Of a DNA stretch of 64,000 bases, positions 22,916-33,866 are shown one piece after another. Source of the stretch: Orientallactaga sibirica. Lineage: Eukaryota > Chordata > Mammalia > Rodentia > Dipodidae. Below the pieces are notes generated by a model, which was not told the DNA's origin, did not search any database, and worked only from the letters and a program-made list of their open reading frames with translations. Each line of letters opens with the position of its first letter. Positions within the stretch are counted from its first letter, which is position 1. The stretch lies in contig JAEOAD010002183.1 in NCBI GenBank assembly GCA_036365145.1, positions 3,931,501-3,995,500 on the forward strand. The letters are read 5' to 3'. Made by a program: the position numbers and the translations under genes.

Positions 22916-23007
22916 TCAGGCAACATATAATGTAACCAATTTGGCACTGCTTTAGAATTATAAGTTGGACCAAATACACTATGCCTGAATTAATTCAATT
23001 CTGTTAC

Positions 23008-24183
23008 CTGAAGAAGTACTTCGACTGGGTTCTCCACGCTTTAACTGATCAATCCTAGATTTCCTCTCCCCTGTGATTTCTAGGCTTTTTGTTTTTTCTC
23101 GATCTCTTGAGCCACTGTGCAGCACTCTCTTTCGACTACCCTGGTCATCCCCACTTCGATGGGCGGAATCATTGGATGGGGAGCGCAACCGACCAGAGGT
23201 GTGACTCCGATTGCTCCGATTGCTCCCGAGGCTGCTGCTCCGCTTCTGATCCACCAGCCTGCGGTGTAGAGGTTCTTCCACAGTCACGTGAGGCGCCTCC
23301 ACTTTCTCCACTCGGGTTCTGTGGCATTTTCTATGTGAGTCTTCACTGGAGAAAGCAGCACTGGTACTTGAAGCAGAGGCAGAGGTAGAGCTGGCAGCTA
23401 CCACGGAGGAGGCCAGAGTGGCAGCAGCAGTACCCACGGGAGGTGGAGGAGGGAGAAGATTAGACAGAGGGGAAGGTGTGCTACCAGGAGTGGCAGTGGT
23501 GGCAGCATGCTCAGGTTCTGTCCCCTCTGTTCGGTCAGGCACATCCTCATCAGACCAGTCACTGAAGGCTGTATCTTCTTTCTTCAGTGCCTCCTCTAGC
23601 ATGCTATCCTTATCAGTGGAGAGTTCAACCAGCTCCTCTTTGGCCACCATGGGCGGCGTGCGGGGGCCTCTTTTCTTCTTACTCTGTTGGGCTGTTTCTT
23701 CATCAGAAATGTCAGAGTCACCTTTGGATCGCTTGCGTTTCTTTTCAACATTTTTCTTCTTCTGTGCCTTTTTTGGTGAAAAGACTTGAACATCTTCAGA
23801 TGTTATTTCAGTGTTAGCCCTCTCTATACCAGTATCATCCTCTTTTTTTTTCTTAATTGGTTTTTTCTGAAGTTTTGCCTTTTTCTTATTTTCATCATGG
23901 GCTCGATCAGATCCATCACGCTCCTCAGGGTGGTGGTGGCTCATCATGTCCTGTGTGCGCACTCTGGAGCTTTCCATGGCTTCTGCCTGTTCCCTCTGTC
24001 TGTCTACAGAAGAAACTTTCTCTTTGAGTTCTTGCTCTTCATAACGCCTTGCACTCTCTTTTCTGTCTGGTTTACGATCCTCCTCTTTCCATCTACCCTG
24101 CCTGTCTTCTGTGAGGTGCGATGGACTGAGAGCACGAGATTCTTGGGGTCGTACAACCTGGCTCAAGAGCCTGTGTTTCTCAT
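23008..24183 (-). CDS. Zc3h13: ZC3H13 exon, window exon 10 (large Lys/Glu/Ser-rich exon)
   Basis: The largest exon (1,176 bp, symmetric phase 1 to 1) has acceptor CTTGTATAG and donor GTAACA. It encodes about 392 residues: NEKHRLLSQVVRPQESRALS, a Glu/Lys/Arg-rich helix-prone part, two poly-Lys nuclear-signal-like clusters (KKPIKKKKEDD and EKKRKRSK), an acidic DSDISDEE, then KKKRGPRTPP, FSDWSDEDVPDRTE, a PPPPP run, a low-complexity Ala/Ser/Thr stretch, and a Ser/Arg-rich end. The Ala/Ser/Thr stretch is the most divergent and shortest part relative to human and accounts for most of the length difference. Confidence 0.96.
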
Positions 24184-24481
24184 CTATACAAGAAGATAAA
24201 AGTAATCATTTTTAATAATTGTAGAACATCCCATTTATAATCAAACTCTCATTTTGCATTGTAAAACTTTTGAAATGGCAATAATGTCTGTTAAAATAAA
24301 AATATTGCTTTGACTACAAATACAAAAACACAGTGCACCGTGGCATACTTTAGTCACATAGGAAATGTTTAGTAGAACAAGAAAACTATCTTATATCTTA
24401 ATGATCAGTTGGACTAATCTCAGAGAATGGTCTCATGGTTCCCATGAGCATGAAAACAAAGACAGAACACAGACAGCTTAC
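24184..24481 (-). other. Zc3h13: Short intron between window exons 9 and 10 (298 bp)
   Basis: GTAAGC donor and GTATAG acceptor. No interspersed repeat; the shortest intron here and an obvious candidate for retention. Confidence 0.9.
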
Positions 24482-24585
24482 TTTTATCATCACCGCTGTT
24501 GTAGGTGTCACTGTCAGGAGAGTGCTCACGCCGGCGCTTAGGGGATTGTCGGGGGCTGGGGCTCCCTTCATTTCTATAGCGCTTT
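24482..24585 (-). CDS. Zc3h13: ZC3H13 exon, window exon 9
   Basis: This 104-bp exon has acceptor CTCAAACAG and donor GTAAGC, phase 2 in and phase 1 out. It encodes KRYRNEGSPSPRQSPKRRRE followed by HSPDSDTYNSGDDK. The dense basic cluster PKRRRE with adjacent SP sites looks like a nuclear localisation signal, as inferred from composition. A small 298-bp intron follows, the shortest in the window. Confidence 0.95.
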
Positions 24586-24969
24586 CTGTTTGAGCAAGCA
24601 AACATAATTCATAAAATTTCAGAGGTAGAAACAGAAAGATTTCACTACTCTAAGCAAAACTTACAATTAAAGAAAAGCAGTACTAACTTACAAAGCATGA
24701 AAAGGATGCTTTCACCTCATTTGCTAAAACTTACAATTGTGGATTAAAAATCCATGAGGACATTTTCTATTTTCCATGTAGAATCACTCAAGTGAAGTTT
24801 GTCCAATTTAAATACTATATGGTATCAACATGTAGCAATCAGTACATTAAATGTATTCTGTAAAGCAGGATTCATCCATCTTATATTTTTATAGTATACA
24901 ATGCCTCATGTTGGGAAAATGATGAGAAAAACTTAGTATTATTTTTAGAGTTAAAAAGCGAGGAGTCTA

Positions 24970-25183
24970 GGGCTGGAGAGATGGCTTAGTGGTTAAGATG
25001 CTTGCCTGTGAAGACTAAAGGACCCAGATTTGATTCTCCAGGTCCCACATAAGCCAGATGCGCATATGTCTGGAGTTCATCTGCAGTGACTAGAGGTCCT
25101 GGTGTGCCTATTGTCACTCTCTCTTTCTCTCCCTCTCTTTGTCTCTAATAAATAAATAAATAAATAATAAATCTAAAAAAAAG
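24970..25183 (+). repeat. tRNA-derived SINE, first of a tandem pair
   Basis: GGGCTGGAGAGATGGCTTAGTGG; AATAAATAAATAA tail; followed by AGGAGTCTAGG. Confidence 0.95.
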
Positions 25184-25195
25184 CTAGGAGTCTAG

Positions 25196-25400
25196 GGGCT
25201 GGAGAGATGGCATAGTAGTTAAGGCATATGCCTGTGAAGCCTAAGGACCCCAGTTCGATTCTCCAGGTCCCACGCGTCTGGAGTTTGTTTGCAGTGGCAA
25301 ATTTGTTTGCAGTTGCTAGAGGCCCTGGTGCACCCATTCTCTCTCTCCCTCTATCTCTAATAAATAAATAAATACATACATACATAAAAATAAAAAGTTA
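25196..25400 (+). repeat. tRNA-derived SINE, second of a tandem pair
   Basis: GGGGCTGGAGAGATGGCATAG; tail (AAATACAT)n; followed by the same AGGAGTCTA target. Confidence 0.95.
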
Positions 25401-25402
25401 GG

Positions 25403-25745
25403 AGTCTAAAGAGATGGCTCAGTGGCTAATGTGTTAAAATCCCTAGCACCCATGTAAAAACAATGGGCAAGGTGGTATGTAGCTGTAACCCCAGCAGCAC
25501 TACGGAGACACCATTAGGAAAAGTCCGGGGCCTTCCTTGCTGGCTTATTTATCTAGCAAATATACTAAATCTGAGTTCAGCAAGGGACTGTCTCAGGAAA
25601 ATAAGGTGAGTGACAGAAAAAGACACCTTAAGTTGACCTCTAGCCTCCATATGCATGTACAAAAATGTGAACACACACCTGCACATACATATATCCATAC
25701 ACATACAAGTACACACACATGCATACATGCAAAACAAATAAATAA
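25403..25745 (+). repeat. B4-type composite SINE
   Basis: ID-like head GAGATGGCTCAGTGGCTAAT, tail GTTGACCTCTAGCCTCCATA then ACACAC-rich. Confidence 0.6.
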
Positions 25746-26322
25746 AATGGAAGTCCTTCTCATCAAACTGCAGTGAGGAATGGATTACATCCTATGTCTA
25801 GTGCTAGGCCTATTGGTGGGTACACTGTAAAAATTAGTTTCTTTCTCTTAGAATTAAATCATTTGCTTTGTAACAAATCAAAAAATTTACATGTTGACTG
25901 TATTTCTTGTTTCTTAACCAAACTATGAATGAGTAATGGTTTATCTATCTTGGGTACTTAATTAGTCTCATGTTTTTTCATATACATTAAATTCTGCCCT
26001 TTTTTAATTCTTTTTCTGTTTTCTAGACACTGTAGTATGTAGATACATGTGAGAAGCATGCTGCAGTACACAGTTCCCAGACAGACCCTCATGTAGATGA
26101 GCAGCCATGTGGATGAAGGGGTAACTCCAGGTGTGGTGGGACAACTCACAGACTTGTTGAGTTGAGGCATAAAGACAGACATACATACACACACACAAAC
26201 AAAAACTGAATCTGAAGTAAAGGAAAAGTACAGAGAAGAAAAAAATTTAACAGAAAACTGTGGCTCACTCTGAAAAGTATTAACTAAAACTTTCAAACTC
26301 TTTACTGAAATGTAACTTTTTA

Positions 26323-26589
26323 AAAAAGATTTTATTTTTAATTATTTATTTGAGTTAGAGAGAGAGAGAGAGAGAGAGACGAGGGAGGGAGGGAGGGAGA
26401 GAGAGAGAGAGAGAGAGAGAGGGAGACAGAGAGAGAGAATGGGCTTGCCAGAGCCTTCAGCCACTGCAAATGAACTCCAGATGCATGTGCCACCATGTGC
26501 ATCTGGCTTACGTGGGACCTTGAGAATCGAACCTGGGTCCTTAGTCATCACAGGCATGCGCCTTAACCGCGAAGCCACCTCTCCAGCCC
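26323..26589 (-). repeat. tRNA-derived SINE beside a splice donor
   Basis: Reverse copy with a long (GA)n lead (26357-26439); GAAAT(G/A)TAACTTTT duplication. Its end is about 40 bp from the donor of window exon 8. Confidence 0.95.
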
Positions 26590-26630
26590 TGAAATATAAC
26601 TTTTAAAGCTTTATTCATAACCATTCTTAC

Positions 26631-27186
26631 TTTGATTTTCTGTCATCATGGCCATCTCTGGGGTTCCTATCTTCTCGGCCTTCCTCTCGTTTTTCTCTGC
26701 GGTCATCTCGGCCCTTGTCCTTGTCTTCCCACTCCCTCTGACGTTCTCGTTCTTTCTCTCTCTCTCTGGCTCTTTCTCGTTCCCGCTCCCTTTCTCTCTC
26801 CCGTTCTCGCTCTCTCTCCCTCTCTCTTTCTTCTCTCTCTCGTTCCCGTTCTTTTTCCCTGTCACGCTCCCTCTCTCTTTCCCTATCTCGATCATGGTCC
26901 CGATCTCTCTCTCTTTCACGGTCTCTCTCCTTTTCTCTTTCTCTCTCTCGTTCTCTGGCACGTTCTCTTTCTAGTTCTCTTTCTTTTTCTCTTTCTCTTT
27001 CTCGATCCCTTTCCCGTTCCCTCTCTCTTTCCCGTTCCCTGTCCCGTTCTCGTTCTCTGTCTCTCTCTCTAGCCCTTTCATCTCTTCTCTCATCCACTCT
27101 GTCTACTCTGCGGTCCTCTCTTCTGTCGTCACGCTCAAGTTCATCATTTCTTCCCTGATGTCGAATTGGTGAACTTGGTCTTGGAT
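26631..27186 (-). CDS. Zc3h13: ZC3H13 exon, window exon 8 (Arg-Glu dipeptide tract)
   Basis: This 556-bp exon has acceptor TTGTTGTAG and donor GTAAGA, phase 1 in and phase 2 out. After DPRPSSPIRHQGRNDELER the protein becomes an almost pure mixed-charge tract of RE, RD and KE dipeptides for about 130 residues, then DKDKGRDDRREKREEGRED and NPRDGHDDRKSK. On the DNA the Arg and Glu codons are well mixed (CGA, CGG, CGT, AGA; GAA, GAG), so the tract is not a recent simple-sequence expansion. A tRNA-derived SINE ends about 40 bp from its donor. Confidence 0.96.
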
Positions 27187-30169
27187 CTACAACAAAAATC
27201 AAATTGCCAGTGATTAATTTGGAAGACAGACAGTATGACAAATCTTAAATTTGATCTGAATATAGAGTATAGGGTGACACTGGCGACAAAATATGAAATC
27301 AGGTATGCATTTACTTTTAGTTTAATGATCTGAGTAATAATCACCCTTGGACCCTTATACATAATTTCTTAAAGACAGTTTTTATTTGCCCTTCTAACTA
27401 CCATGTTTTCTGTTACCCATCAACCCACCCCCTCTACTGATCGGTTTTTGATCTTGCTCCTCCAACCCACCACTCCAACCCGGCTTTCTGTCATGTCTAC
27501 CCTTCACCTCTGATCTTCTCTGTCCCCCCAGCAGGACCTGAGAACACTGGTGGCAAAGGATAGGGGCAGCAGGAGGTGTAGAACATAGGAGCTGAAGGAA
27601 AAAAAAATTTCCCTCATAAGTCACACCTCTCATTTCAACCCAAAATATCAAATACATCACAGTGCAGTTATTATGTGAGAAAAATGTAGGTGAGCAAATA
27701 TACATGAAAACCTGAATTTTAAGCATACTGATATCTGGCAGTCTTGGAACACTGAAATATAGTTTCATATTAGTAATATAATTAACTAATTCTATATATG
27801 TAAATACATACTACGTATTTTTCCCTCTATGTACACATTAATCACACGAGCACAGAGAATATGCATCATGCTGCCCAGATGCCCAATTAACAGGAGGTAA
27901 GTGTGAGATCAAAAAATGTGTAAGAAGATGCATGAATTTTTCCAAAAAGACAGCCATTTGTTTTAAAAGCAACAGTGATAATCTAGGCTACTGTGTTGTT
28001 TCTACTTTCATACTATGTAATATCTATTGATTGGTTAATCAAAAAATATGACACTACAATATATGCAATAGGCTGGCAAGTGGAATATTTAACACTGACT
28101 TATTAAACATAGTTTTAGAAGGTTTCTAAGGAGGTAACTTAAATTTCCCTTACCACTGATTAACAAGACTTACTATTTAGCTGTTAAGATCCAGTTTCAA
28201 AATGCCATACAAATTTAATTCTAAAACAAAATTACGCCTGTTCAAACATTTTTTCCCCTTAGAAACAGAACTTACTGTCCTAACATGACTTGGATAACTT
28301 GGCACTGTAAATAAGATGGTAGACAGAGTAGGATGTCAGGCCTACAAAAAAATCAGTTTTTTCTTAAATCTTTATAATCAATTGAAACTTTAAGTGGATC
28401 ATACTTTGTACCCACAATTTGTATTGCCAGAATGCAATATGTTATGTCTGGGGTTAAGTTCTGGTTTGGTGAGCTTAACTAAAATCACATCTATGAAATA
28501 ATCTGAAAACATTTCAATATTATAAATTTACAGAAATTCATACTTGAAATTTCTGAATATAATAACATAGATTACTTACTTTCTTACCAGATAAAACCTT
28601 TATTTTTCCAACTAAAATGAGAACGTCTTTAAATTCTAAGGAAAATGGAAAGGTTATAATGCCACAAACTACAATGAGAATGCCTCTTATCTCTGGAAAG
28701 GGAATAATGCCACCCTAACTCCTTCCTTATTATCTTCCCTAAGATGTGCTTCTCTTCCTGTACTGACTTAATTAATGACACTCTCTTTCACAATAGCTGG
28801 CAATTCAGAACAATTCAAATCCCATCATACCCAAGTAACATTAATTTCACTCTAAAAGATTCTTTTTTCTGTACCACCTCCATAGTTAAAATTATTAGTA
28901 CAGACTATGATGAGATTTTCTCAGTTAATTGCCTTCTAAGTTTTTCCCCAAATCCTTAATATGTTTTTGACGAAAATTCTTATTTCTTCCATTGGCTTAA
29001 AAGTAGCTATCATGTTAGATATGGAAAGTAATTAAGACATTTTAAGATTGACCTAGTAGGTCATTTACAGCCTGTTTTATAGACTATTTCCTGTTCTTTT
29101 CTATAGCTTTTTTCACTAATTCCAACCTCATTAGCATAATTCCTATTACTCCTAAAGTATATGGGTCTTTTAGTCCCATGTGTCTGCTATCTCTCCCTGA
29201 AAAACTTCTTTCTCTGTTCCTTCCGACAAATTGTATATTCTGTGGTATCTCAACTAAAGCAGCTTTATTGGAACTCTTCAGAATTATGTTTGTTACTTTT
29301 GTCTTCTCACAGAACATTGTACAGTCACAGCAATTGTTTCCATTCCAGTGATCTATGTATAGTGTGATTAGACTGCAAAAGCCACAACTAAGGAAGTATA
29401 CAACAAGTGTCCCCAGACACCTTCTACCCGCATATTGTAAGGCACTCTCATTTAAGGGAATTGGCACCTACTATTTCTTAAAAATGCTTATAATCAGCTG
29501 GGCACTAAGGAGGCAGAGGCAGAGGTAGGATGATCACTGTGAGTTCGAGGTCACCCTGAGACTACATAGTGAATTCCAGGTCAGCCTGAGCTAGAGTGAG
29601 ACCCTACCAAAAAAACAAAACAAAAACAAAACAAAACAAAACAAAAAAAAAAAAAACCCTAATGATCTTTGTGAAACTAGCTGCTTCTCTTGCACTTATA
29701 TCTCTGTATAAATATCATTTCCTCAATGTTCAGATAAGTGCTGGAAAACACAGCCTTCTCTTATGCTTTTATTTATAGTTCCCTTGCTTATTTCCTTGAT
29801 AGCCTCAATAATTTTTTATTTTACATGGAGAAATGGAGAATGTTGCTCTTTCTCCATTATATACTGCAAAGACAAGAACTACTGTACTCTAGGTACCTAG
29901 CAAGGTGCTTGGCCTGGGTGGGCACTCAATGAACATTTGTAGAATATACCATTAATTTCAAAAATAGTCTAGGGTACTGGTAGCTAGCTATTCAATCACT
30001 CCTAGACCACATGATCAAAGATTACACAAATTAAAAGTCACAAATATGTCATCAAGCACAGATCAGAAAGTATGATTTTGATTGAAAAGTAAATTGATGC
30101 CCATTTAAATAAAGAACAATTTCCCCAGTTGAACTTGGTCACTACATTGTAAGAGTGCATTTGACATAC
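27187..30169 (-). other. Zc3h13: Intron between window exons 7 and 8 (3.0 kb), largely repeat-poor
   Basis: GTATGT donor and GTTGTAG acceptor. About 2.3 kb (27190-29490) contains no SINE I can recognise, the longest such stretch in the window; one internally deleted B1 lies at 29496. Confidence 0.85.
29496..29657 (+). repeat. B1 SINE, internally deleted
   Basis: CAGCTGGGCACTAAGGAGGC lacks about 25 bp of the head; (AAAAC)n tail. Confidence 0.9.
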
Positions 30170-30361
30170 CTCTTTCTCTGTTGTCGCGACGTTCTCTTTC
30201 CCCATGCCGTCTCTCAAAGGAGGAGTCCCTTGCCTGATCTCTGCTGTCTCTGTCAGGATACCTGTCTCTGTCAGGATAGCTACTTCGAGTTTCCCAGCTG
30301 TCATGATAGTTGCTACTACTACTGTGACTATCAATTTGAGAACCTCTTGTGCCTCGACTTC
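30170..30361 (-). CDS. Zc3h13: ZC3H13 exon, window exon 7
   Basis: This 192-bp symmetric exon (phase 1 to 1) has acceptor TTTGTTTAG and donor GTATGT. It encodes SRGTRGSQIDSHSSSSNYHD, then WETRSSYPDRDRYPDRD, then a basic SSFERRHGERERRDNRER end. A near-perfect 18-bp tandem unit encodes the doubled YPDRDR. The segment bridges the RD-rich and RE-rich low-complexity exons and matches the human protein closely. Confidence 0.95.
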
Positions 30362-30451
30362 CTAAACAAAAGACAGTTGCACAAATAATTAAGACATGCA
30401 CTTTTTCAGCAAGTTTTATTAGTCACAATCTTTCCTCAAAAAACTATATAC

Positions 30452-30692
30452 AGGGGCCTGGAGAGCTGGCTTAGCGGTGAAGCGCTTGCCTGTGAAGCCT
30501 AAGGACCCCGGTTTAAGGCTTGATTCCCCAGACCCATGTAAGCCAGATGTACAAGGCAGCACATGTACCTGGAGTTCGTTTGCAGTGGCTGGCGGCCCTG
30601 GCACACCCATTCTCTCTCTCTATCTGCCTCTTTCTTTCTCTGTCTGTCGCTCTCAAATAAATAAGTAATAAATAAATTAAAAAAAAAACTAT
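30452..30692 (+). repeat. tRNA-derived SINE
   Basis: GGGGCCTGGAGAGCTGGCTTAG; AACTATATA duplication. Confidence 0.95.
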
Positions 30693-30817
30693 ATATAGGT
30701 TCTTGGGTTTTTTTTTTTTTTTTTTGGTATTTAGAATGTAGTAATCACCATTTAAAAAATATTAAGGGGATCAGAAATTCTAAATTACGCTCCATAAACA
30801 CAAGAAAATAAAAACTA

Positions 30818-30950
30818 GCCGGGCGTGGTGGCACACGTCTTTAATCGCAGCCCTCGGGAGGCAGAGGTAGGAGGATCACCATGAGTTCCAGGCCACCCTG
30901 AGACCTCTGAGTGAAACTCTACCTCGAATAAATAAATAAATAAATAAACA
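30818..30950 (+). repeat. B1 SINE, 3' deleted
   Basis: GCCGGGCGTGGTGGCACACG; jumps to CTGAGTGAAACTCTACCTCG; (AAAT)n tail. Confidence 0.9.
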
Positions 30951-31149
30951 CTACTTCATATCTAATTCATATAAATATGAAAAATATGGATTTATACTAT
31001 TGTTTTAGTTAATTACACTTTATAGTGAAAATATTCGAATACAGAAGCAAGGTAATTTGGTAACACAAAATCATGTCTGAAATTTTTTATTAAAAGATGT
31101 AGGAGTGGGCATGGTGCCACAACTCTGTGAATCCAGCCCCTGAGAGGTT

Positions 31150-31520
31150 ACTCATGGTTACTTTCACAGACAGCAGCCTCCAAACTAGAAAGTACCAAAT
31201 GTATCTCACTGGTGAATGGTTACACACAGGATGGTAAATCTATACCATGCAATAACATTTGGCCACAGGAAGGAAGAGATAGATAGGTAACTACTTGGAT
31301 TATACCCAATGCCAAATGGATACATATAGGGTGATTCCATTAAAGAAACATTCATGAAATAATGTGGCATATAGGACGTGTTCATGGTTACAGAAATCAG
31401 GGATGGGGTGAGTACGGGTAAGTCTATGAGGAACTTTTGATGTTTCTGTTGAGTAAACTGATTATAGAGAACATAATATAACCACTCATGTGATAAAGGT
31501 GCCTAGAGCTGCACTCACCC
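31150..31520 (+). mobile_element. LINE-1 3' end fragment
   Basis: Degraded L1M-type 3'UTR language: CTCACTGGTGAATGG, CAATAACATTTGGCC, GGGTGATTCCATTAAAG. Confidence 0.45.
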
Positions 31521-32371
31521 AAAAGTTCAAATAGAAGCAGAGAAACCTAAATAAGATCTGTGGATTGTATGAGTGTTCATTTCTTGTTTTTGATAGTACA
31601 TCAAAGTTAAGATGTTAATAGTGGCTATGCCTATGTTCAGAGCCTTTTAATACCTGTGAACCCTCAATTACACAGGGAATATAGAGAATAAAGGAAGAGA
31701 AACTGTACCAGGGCTGTGATATGCAAATCTCTGGAGGGCTCTACCTCAACCTCATAGTTACCATGTAGCAAATGTGATGAAAATAATGTCATAGCTTCCC
31801 TTAGAAGAACATGTGAAAAACCACCCCAACCAAAATAACAACCAGATTGTACTTCCCCAAGAAGAATACATACAGAGAATTTATATACAACAGGCTTTGA
31901 TCCCTAAAATAATTCTACATAATATAACAGGGTATTTCAATAATCTAATGTCTTAATAATTAAAATCAGGAAGAAAAAAATCTGAAATAATTTTAAAGAC
32001 CATAAAAGAGCTTCATACAACATCTGGGAAAGAAAATTTTAAACATGAGATTAGATGTAGTTAAGGAGAAACAAGAAAGCAAATATTAAAATAAAAAAAC
32101 TTTGAAAATTAATAATTGAAGATATGATACAGAGACTCAACATATGTCTAATAAGTATATCTTGCTTAGAGTTACATTTAAAATAACACAAGAAACTGAA
32201 TGGATGGGAAACCCATAAATCAAACACTTATTAACCCAAAGGGAGTTTCCAGAGTATGACCTTTAAGACAAAAAGCACTACTAGAAATAAGGAGGATCAT
32301 TCTATAATGATGAGAAGAATTCACCTTATGTATATATACCAGCAAAGTCATAAAATGTGCAAAAGCCTTAC

Positions 32372-32827
32372 CCTTTTCAGGCAATTCTGGACCTCTCCCT
32401 CTACTTCTGCCCATCCGATCATTCCTAATTTCACTCCGAGACTCGTTTCTGGAATCACTCCTTACTTCAGTCCGAGAACTTTCTTCTCTCAAGTGGTTTC
32501 TGCTATAACTCCGGGATTCTTCCTGGTATGTGTCCTCTTTTCGATGAGCATCTCGACCTTCACGGTCTCTGTAGTCATGGGCATCACGAGAGGACCGGGA
32601 ATCTCTGGGATCACGGCTCTCTTTGGTATCTCGGCTATAATCCCGCAACTCCCTTGAGTCCCTGATGTCTCTGGAGTCTCTTAGTTCCCGGCGGTCTCTG
32701 GTATCTCTCCGATCCCGGCTATCTCGAGGTTCTCTATCATCTCTGTGGTCTCTAGAAGAACTCTGATCCTGTTCATAGTCTCGTTCTTCTCTAGTGTCCT
32801 TTTCTCTATCCCTTTTGCCTCTAGTCT
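32372..32827 (-). CDS. Zc3h13: ZC3H13 exon, window exon 6 (RD-dipeptide repeats)
   Basis: This 456-bp symmetric exon (phase 1 to 1) has acceptor TGTTACAG and donor GTAAGG. About 152 residues are dominated by Arg-Asp and Arg-Glu: short imperfect hexamer-like units such as RDSRDI, RDSREL and RDTKES, then an NHLREESSRTEVRSDSRNE block and the basic end MGRSRGRGPELPEKG. Such mixed-charge tracts are known to drive speckle localisation in other proteins; the role here is inference. The exon could be skipped without a frameshift. Confidence 0.95.
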
Positions 32828-33315
32828 CTGTAACACAATTTTGGAAATCAACGAGAATTCCTTTTACAAAAACTAGATACATTTTATATACATTCTTTTA
32901 GACATTACAGTAGTTCATTTTCTTTGCAGGAAAAAAAGTTAACAAAATTAAAACCATGTGCAACTTAAGTTCCTAATAATTTTATTATCATTTGATAACT
33001 GTTTTTAATTGGATAAACACAGACAGGCATTTTTTTTTTGTTCTCCTATAAATTGCTCTTATATCTAGGAATTGTTACAATATAAGACTATCTTAGCATA
33101 TGTAGCAGCCTGTCCCTGGTGGATGGGCCAGTATCAAGGACCCAAATGCCTAGTATCCACAATTGCGGTCTCTTCATTAGTAGAAGTTCAATGAATTGAC
33201 TGCTCTGATCTGCAAGTTTTCCCAGCCCTCGCACCTTTATCAAAAACTTCCATTGCTTTTAGATTCTGCTACCAGCTTTGCTACTTTCCTTCCCTTAAAA
33301 TCTTTGGGTTGTTTG

Positions 33316-33394
33316 CTCTGTGCTGCTAAGGATCAAACTTCAGGGTCCCACAAATGATAGGCAAGTGTCTTACCACTAAGCTACACCCCAGTTC
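33316..33394 (-). repeat. ID-like SINE remnant
   Basis: Ends TACCACTAAGCTACACCCC, reverse ID head. Confidence 0.6.
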
Positions 33395-33405
33395 CCTTCC
33401 TGTTT

Positions 33406-33640
33406 TTATTTATTTATTTATTTTTGAGAGAGACAGACAGAGAGGAAGACAGAGATGGGCACGCCAGCAGCCTCTCAGTCGCTGTGAATGAACTCCAGAT
33501 GTGTGCACCCCCTTGAGGGCAAGTGTGGCATTGCACCCTTGCGTCACTTTGCATCTGGCTAAACGTGGGACCTGGAGATTGGAACTGATGTTCTTAGCCT
33601 TAGCAGGCAGGCGCCTTAACTGCTAAGCCATCTATCCAGT
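33406..33640 (-). repeat. tRNA-derived SINE, long subfamily
   Basis: Contains GGCATTGCACCCTTGCGTCA; CCCTTCCTGTTTTT duplication. Confidence 0.95.
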
Positions 33641-33866
33641 CCTCCCTTCCTGTTTTTTAAGAAATTGAAGGAGACACTCCAAAAACTCAGATGGCCAAAA
33701 GTACCCAATAAAACATCTTAAAGGACAGCACCAACCCCGAATTCCTATAAATGCCCACCTGTGCATACTTTATATTTAAATGTTTGCTATTACCCTGGCC
33801 TGATGTTACAAAAGACTTAACCTTCCTTCCTTATGTAATGATAAATACGGATGTCTAATACTTTTA

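Larger units (their letters stand above)
20527..23007 (-). other. Zc3h13: Intron between window exons 10 and 11 (2.5 kb)
   Basis: GTAACA donor and TTTCAG acceptor. Dense SINEs at 20848-21765, a short unique stretch at 21770-22290, and a LINE-1 3' end at 22290-22915. Confidence 0.9.
24586..26630 (-). other. Zc3h13: Intron between window exons 8 and 9 (2.0 kb)
   Basis: GTAAGA donor and AAACAG acceptor. Contains two tandem tRNA-derived SINEs, a B4-type composite SINE, and a third tRNA-derived SINE almost touching the donor; 24590-24965 and 25760-26320 are otherwise unremarkable. Confidence 0.9.
30362..32371 (-). other. Zc3h13: Intron between window exons 6 and 7 (2.0 kb)
   Basis: GTAAGG donor and GTTTAG acceptor. 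Holds a tRNA-derived SINE, a B1 and a LINE-1 3' end fragment; 31530-32370 has nothing I recognise. Confidence 0.9.

Noticed and set aside
23089..24199. Several open frames on the plus strand opposite exon 10
   Set aside because: Mirror frames of a well-supported Zc3h13 exon; the minus-strand frame alone has homology and valid splice sites.
26632..27072. Long open frame on the plus strand rich in Leu, Phe, Pro and Ser opposite exon 8
   Set aside because: It is the complement of the RE-repeat coding exon. GA-rich sense sequence necessarily gives stop-poor CT-rich antisense.
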